This document shows positions 5,505 to 7,802 of a stretch of DNA of 7,802 nt, in pieces; within the stretch, counting starts at the first letter, position 1; every line of letters begins with the position of its first letter. The stretch covers positions 1-7,802 of the forward strand of contig JAFPAS010000190.1 in assembly GCA_017424205.1 (NCBI GenBank), written 5' to 3'. The notes beneath the pieces are model-generated. The model was not told where the DNA came from. It saw only the letters and a program-made list of their open reading frames with translations, and ran no database searches. The stretch is from Prevotella sp. (GTDB lineage: Bacteria > Bacteroidota > Bacteroidia > Bacteroidales > Bacteroidaceae). Both the position numbers and the translations under genes were made by a program.

Positions 5505-6635
5505 CTAATTGTTTCCGCTATTCATCAGTTTGTCAATAAATCTTTCCATTTCTTTGCCCCGCAAGTCTTTGCTTACAATCTTGCCGTCGGGGGCGAAGAG
5601 TATTATGAATGGTATACCTTTTATGCCATACGCATCGAGTACTACATTGTCGATGTCATATATCTGCTGCCATGTCATATTTTTCTTTTCCATCGTAGAG
5701 AGCAAATTCTCTTTCTTATCGTTTACAAACACGCCCACCACAGACAATCCTTTGTCCTTATATTTTGCATGGAGCGATGCAAGATGTGGAATTTCTCCTA
5801 TGCATGGTCCGCACCATGACGCCCAGACATCCATAAGCACATATTTGCCACGTCCAAAGAAATCAGACAAGCGCACTCTTTTGCCGCTAATATCTTCTCC
5901 CTCAAAATCTATGAACTCCTTTCCCGGTTGCAGTCTGGCAGCCATCACTCTGTTCTTTTCTTGTTCTCGCTCAAACAACTTAACCATTTGTGTGTTGCGA
6001 AGCATTGGCCCGAATGATTCTATCAGCTTTGCTTTAGTTCCGTCAGGACGCTCCATAAAATATGGAGTATACAGAAGATACGCGCCGATGACATCGTTAT
6101 TATGACAGCTAAAGAGACTATCGGACAAATGATCGCGTTCCGTTTCATAAAGAGTAAATGCCTTTACATTTTCAACTCCTTGTTCTGATCTTGGCAAGGT
6201 TTTATTGTGCTTTAGTTTTTCGCTTAGCTGTCTCATCTTTTCCATCGCAACCTCATTATAGTATGACGCTTTTTCGTTAAGCTTTGTACCTGATGGCTGT
6301 TGCCTTGCATTTATTGTGATATTTCCTGGTTCTAAAATAAAGTCACAGCGAAACTTAAGTTTTGATGCATTATCACCCTCAACTTGTTCGGCAGAGTACA
6401 TAAACATGCGACAAGTCTTCGGTGTGTCAACGTATCCTGCAAACGTAGCTTTGCCATTCTTGATTACGCATGAATCTAAATAGGAGGAATCTTCTGAAGA
6501 ACGGACACGCATCATCATTCCGTCAAATGATTTTCCTGGATAAACCGTAATTGTAAAATTCTCGTCATTACGTGCATTCATTATCCCTACTGTTATCAGC
6601 AGAGCAATCGAAAGGATTAGTTTTCTCATATCCAT
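5505..6635 (-). CDS. Exported DUF4369 + TlpA/ResA-like thioredoxin with intact CGPC site
   Basis: This 376-residue protein combines a signal peptide (hydrophobic 5-19, probable cleavage after MNA at 21), an N-terminal beta-rich DUF4369 domain (about 27-120: FTITVYPG, then a VIKNGKATFAGYVD strand pair), a helical linker, and a C-terminal thioredoxin domain (about 236-376). The active site is W-C275-G-P-C278 within YVLMDVWASWCGPC, followed by EIPHL and the cis-proline loop GIKGIPF with P342. It should act in the periplasm as a thiol-disulfide reductase or a resupplier of reduced thiols; the substrate is not evident. The start could be the ATG at 6635 or the one at 6629, which gives a more typical MRKLILS signal peptide. 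Between the receptor gene stop and this start lie 181 nt holding repeat copy 2 and no clear promoter, so co-transcription with the receptor gene is plausible. By eye the gene looks more AT-rich than the sigma-operon genes. Confidence 0.92.
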   Translation of the reverse strand: MDMRKLILSIALLITVGIMNARNDENFTITVYPGKSFDGMMMRVRSSEDSSYLDSCVIKNGKATFAGYVDTPKTCRMFMYSAEQVEGDNASKLKFRCDFILEPGNITINARQQPSGTKLNEKASYYNEVAMEKMRQLSEKLKHNKTLPRSEQGVENVKAFTLYETERDHLSDSLFSCHNNDVIGAYLLYTPYFMERPDGTKAKLIESFGPMLRNTQMVKLFEREQEKNRVMAARLQPGKEFIDFEGEDISGKRVRLSDFFGRGKYVLMDVWASWCGPCIGEIPHLASLHAKYKDKGLSVVGVFVNDKKENLLSTMEKKNMTWQQIYDIDNVVLDAYGIKGIPFIILFAPDGKIVSKDLRGKEMERFIDKLMNSGNN

Positions 6636-6670
6636 TATACTTTAGGTTAATATAATACACGGGTAAGCAA

Positions 6671-6697
6671 TTAGACACTGACAGGCGAACAGTCTAA
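6671..6697 (-). other. Short hairpin in the leader of the thioredoxin gene
   Basis: TTAG (6671-6674) and ACTG (6677-6680) pair with CAGTCTAA (6690-6697), giving 8 bp with a 2-nt bulge and a 9-nt loop. It lies 36 nt before the thioredoxin start codon. No T-run follows in the leftward direction, so it is not a convincing terminator; it may only be leader structure. Confidence 0.25.
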
Positions 6698-6743
6698 ATT
6701 AAATGAGCTATAGGCCTTAAATGACAGCAATATTTGGCAGTTA

Positions 6744-6805
6744 AACCGCAGGACACATGGCACATAACGCCCATGTGCCTGCGGCATTAAATATATCAGC
6801 TAACT
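6744..6805 (-). repeat. 62-bp structured intergenic repeat, copy 2
   Basis: It is the second copy of 5343-5404, beginning 12 nt after the stop of the outer-membrane receptor gene. Here the long pairing (CCGCAGGCACAT with ATGTGTCCTGCGG) has 12 Watson-Crick pairs and one bulged base, and the alternative inner stem (GGCACAT with ATGTGCC, 7-nt loop) is unchanged. Only TTT follows the stem in the leftward transcript, which is poor for an intrinsic terminator. A 38-codon ORF starts inside it (6787-6671), sharing its first 15 residues with the ORF in copy 1. Confidence 0.88.
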
Positions 6806-6816
6806 TTAATCGGCTG

Positions 6817-7802
6817 TTATTTCTTAGGTTTCTTGCTGAACTTATATGCCAGCGAGAACATGACGTAGCGCGGAATGCTGCGATACCATGTCTCGGTGCG
6901 TCCCTGCGCATTGATGTTGTATCTCACCGTTGACAGCTGATGGAGAATGTCGAATGCAGTCACCTTCGCTGTCAGCAAACCTTTCATGAATGAACGTGCG
7001 AGTTGCGCGTTCCACACCAGGTCGTCAGTGTTCATCATGTCACTGCCGTATCCTCGGCGGCTGAAGTTCGTGATGTCTGTAGCTACATCAAGTTTCAGCA
7101 CAGGTACGGTGTATTTTATGTTCAGTCCGTACTGATAGTCGTATGCGTTGATGTTCTCAAAGTCCTGATAGTCGCTTCGGCTGTGTCGAGTCTGCAGTTT
7201 CGCAGTCATCCCGACAGTCAGTTTCTGCAACCTGTATGTCAGTGTCGCCCCAGCTCCTGTGCTGAATGTATTTACCTTGCTCAGTTCAGACGGACTGTTG
7301 TCGTATGCCACTCCGAAGTCGACGCTATGCTTATAAGCCCCCGCAATGTACAGTCCGTAGTTCCAGCGGCGTTTCTTTCCGAGCGTGCCGTTTATTCCTC
7401 CTTGCAAGCTGCCCTCCCAGTTGCCGTCGACATTGTCATTCATATATGTGTAAGCACCTGTCTGTGTGTTGTATGATGTGCGCACTCCGAAGGCATTGTC
7501 CGTTATGGTTGCTGACATCTGCAGATAGTAATTCATGTTCAGCGAGTCGCAACGTATATCTATTTTTCCACTCAGGCGGTGGTTTGTGCGTGTTTTCAGG
7601 TCTGGATTGTTAATATGTACCGCCAGCGGATTAGATGTGTCAGAGAACGGCAGCAGTTGCGCTACAGTCGGGACATAAGAGTTGACGTTGTAATTGAACT
7701 CATATCTGTTCTTGCCGTAAGTATAAAGAAAGATATTCGGAGTGAAGTGAGTGTACCGGCGCGTGACAGCCGTGTCAATCTCTGCCCTCTGATACAGAGT
7801 CC
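6817..7802 (-). CDS. Outer-membrane beta-barrel protein, TonB-receptor-like, C-terminal part (cut by the window edge)
   Basis: The frame is open from the window edge to the TAA at 6817, giving 327 residues. The ATG at 7536 is internal and not the real start, because the frame continues upstream with family-like sequence. The visible part is alternating beta-strand sequence of an outer-membrane barrel. It includes the stretch typical of TonB-dependent or OMP_b-brl family receptors: FTPNIFLYTYGKNRYEF, then YVPTVAQLLPFSDTSNPLAV, and NNPDLKTRTNHRLS (about residues 20-76 of the visible part). Strands then follow with short turns up to RYVMFSLAYKFSKKPKK, where an aromatic last strand is followed by a basic tail. 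Full-length relatives are usually more than 700 residues and carry a carboxypeptidase-regulatory-like domain and plug at the N-terminus, which would lie beyond the window. It probably takes up or exports a substrate at the outer membrane; the ligand cannot be inferred. No SusD-like partner is seen downstream. Confidence 0.85.
   Translation of the reverse strand, partial: TLYQRAEIDTAVTRRYTHFTPNIFLYTYGKNRYEFNYNVNSYVPTVAQLLPFSDTSNPLAVHINNPDLKTRTNHRLSGKIDIRCDSLNMNYYLQMSATITDNAFGVRTSYNTQTGAYTYMNDNVDGNWEGSLQGGINGTLGKKRRWNYGLYIAGAYKHSVDFGVAYDNSPSELSKVNTFSTGAGATLTYRLQKLTVGMTAKLQTRHSRSDYQDFENINAYDYQYGLNIKYTVPVLKLDVATDITNFSRRGYGSDMMNTDDLVWNAQLARSFMKGLLTAKVTAFDILHQLSTVRYNINAQGRTETWYRSIPRYVMFSLAYKFSKKPKK

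Noticed and set aside
6744..6805. Repeat copy 2 as an ordinary rho-independent terminator of the receptor gene
   Set aside because: Only three T's follow the stem, the sequence beyond the stem is also conserved between copies, and a second equally stable pairing competes.
5343..6805. Composite mobile element bounded by the two 62-bp repeats
   Set aside because: No transposase or integrase lies between them, the repeats show no target duplications, and the enclosed gene is a normal TlpA-like gene.
6817..7536. Stand-alone 239-residue outer-membrane protein starting at the ATG at 7536
   Set aside because: The frame is open to the window edge and the upstream 88 codons carry typical beta-barrel receptor sequence, so this ATG is internal.

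Overview
The window looks like a chromosomal segment from a Bacteroidales bacterium, probably Prevotella- or Bacteroides-like. This is inferred from protein families and promoter style, since no marker gene is present. The clues are DUF4369/TlpA-type thioredoxin proteins with 'CAQ'- or 'AAAQ'-type signal peptides, an outer-membrane beta-barrel receptor, an ECF sigma factor with a single-pass membrane partner, a TAnnTTTG-type promoter element, and no usable Shine-Dalgarno sequences. Base composition is moderate and the coding is dense.

Layout from left to right. Positions 1-76 hold an intrinsic-terminator-like hairpin that closes an upstream gene outside the window. Positions 111-1055 (+) encode a YrbG-type Na+/Ca2+ exchanger with both alpha repeats. 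A strong hairpin at 1115-1161 separates it from everything else, which lies on the minus strand. Read in transcription order (right to left), the minus strand carries: the C-terminal part of a TonB-receptor-like outer-membrane beta-barrel (7802-6817, cut by the window edge); a structured 62-bp repeat; a secreted DUF4369 + TlpA thioredoxin with an intact CGPC site (6635-5505); a second copy of the repeat; a TAACTTTG promoter; an ECF sigma factor (5161-4649); an overlapping single-pass membrane protein that is the likely anti-sigma factor (4656-3967); a 664-residue secreted protein whose C-terminal thioredoxin-like domain has SWWS in place of CxxC (3955-1961); and a secreted protein of unknown function (1916-1182).

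The last four genes are tightly packed (8-nt overlap, then 11-nt and 44-nt gaps) and read as one transcription unit: sigma factor, membrane regulator and two exported proteins. The upstream receptor and redox-active thioredoxin run in the same direction and may be functionally linked. The simplest reading is a cell-envelope sensing and redox module controlled by its own ECF sigma factor. That role is inferred from gene content and order.

The points most worth a second look are: the cysteine-less thioredoxin domain beside a canonical one; the two 62-bp elements (60 of 62 bases identical), whose differences keep base pairing only in the leftward transcript and are also synonymous in a shared short reading frame; and a 14-bp tandem repeat inside the putative anti-sigma gene, where loss or gain of one unit would shift the frame of the periplasmic part only.
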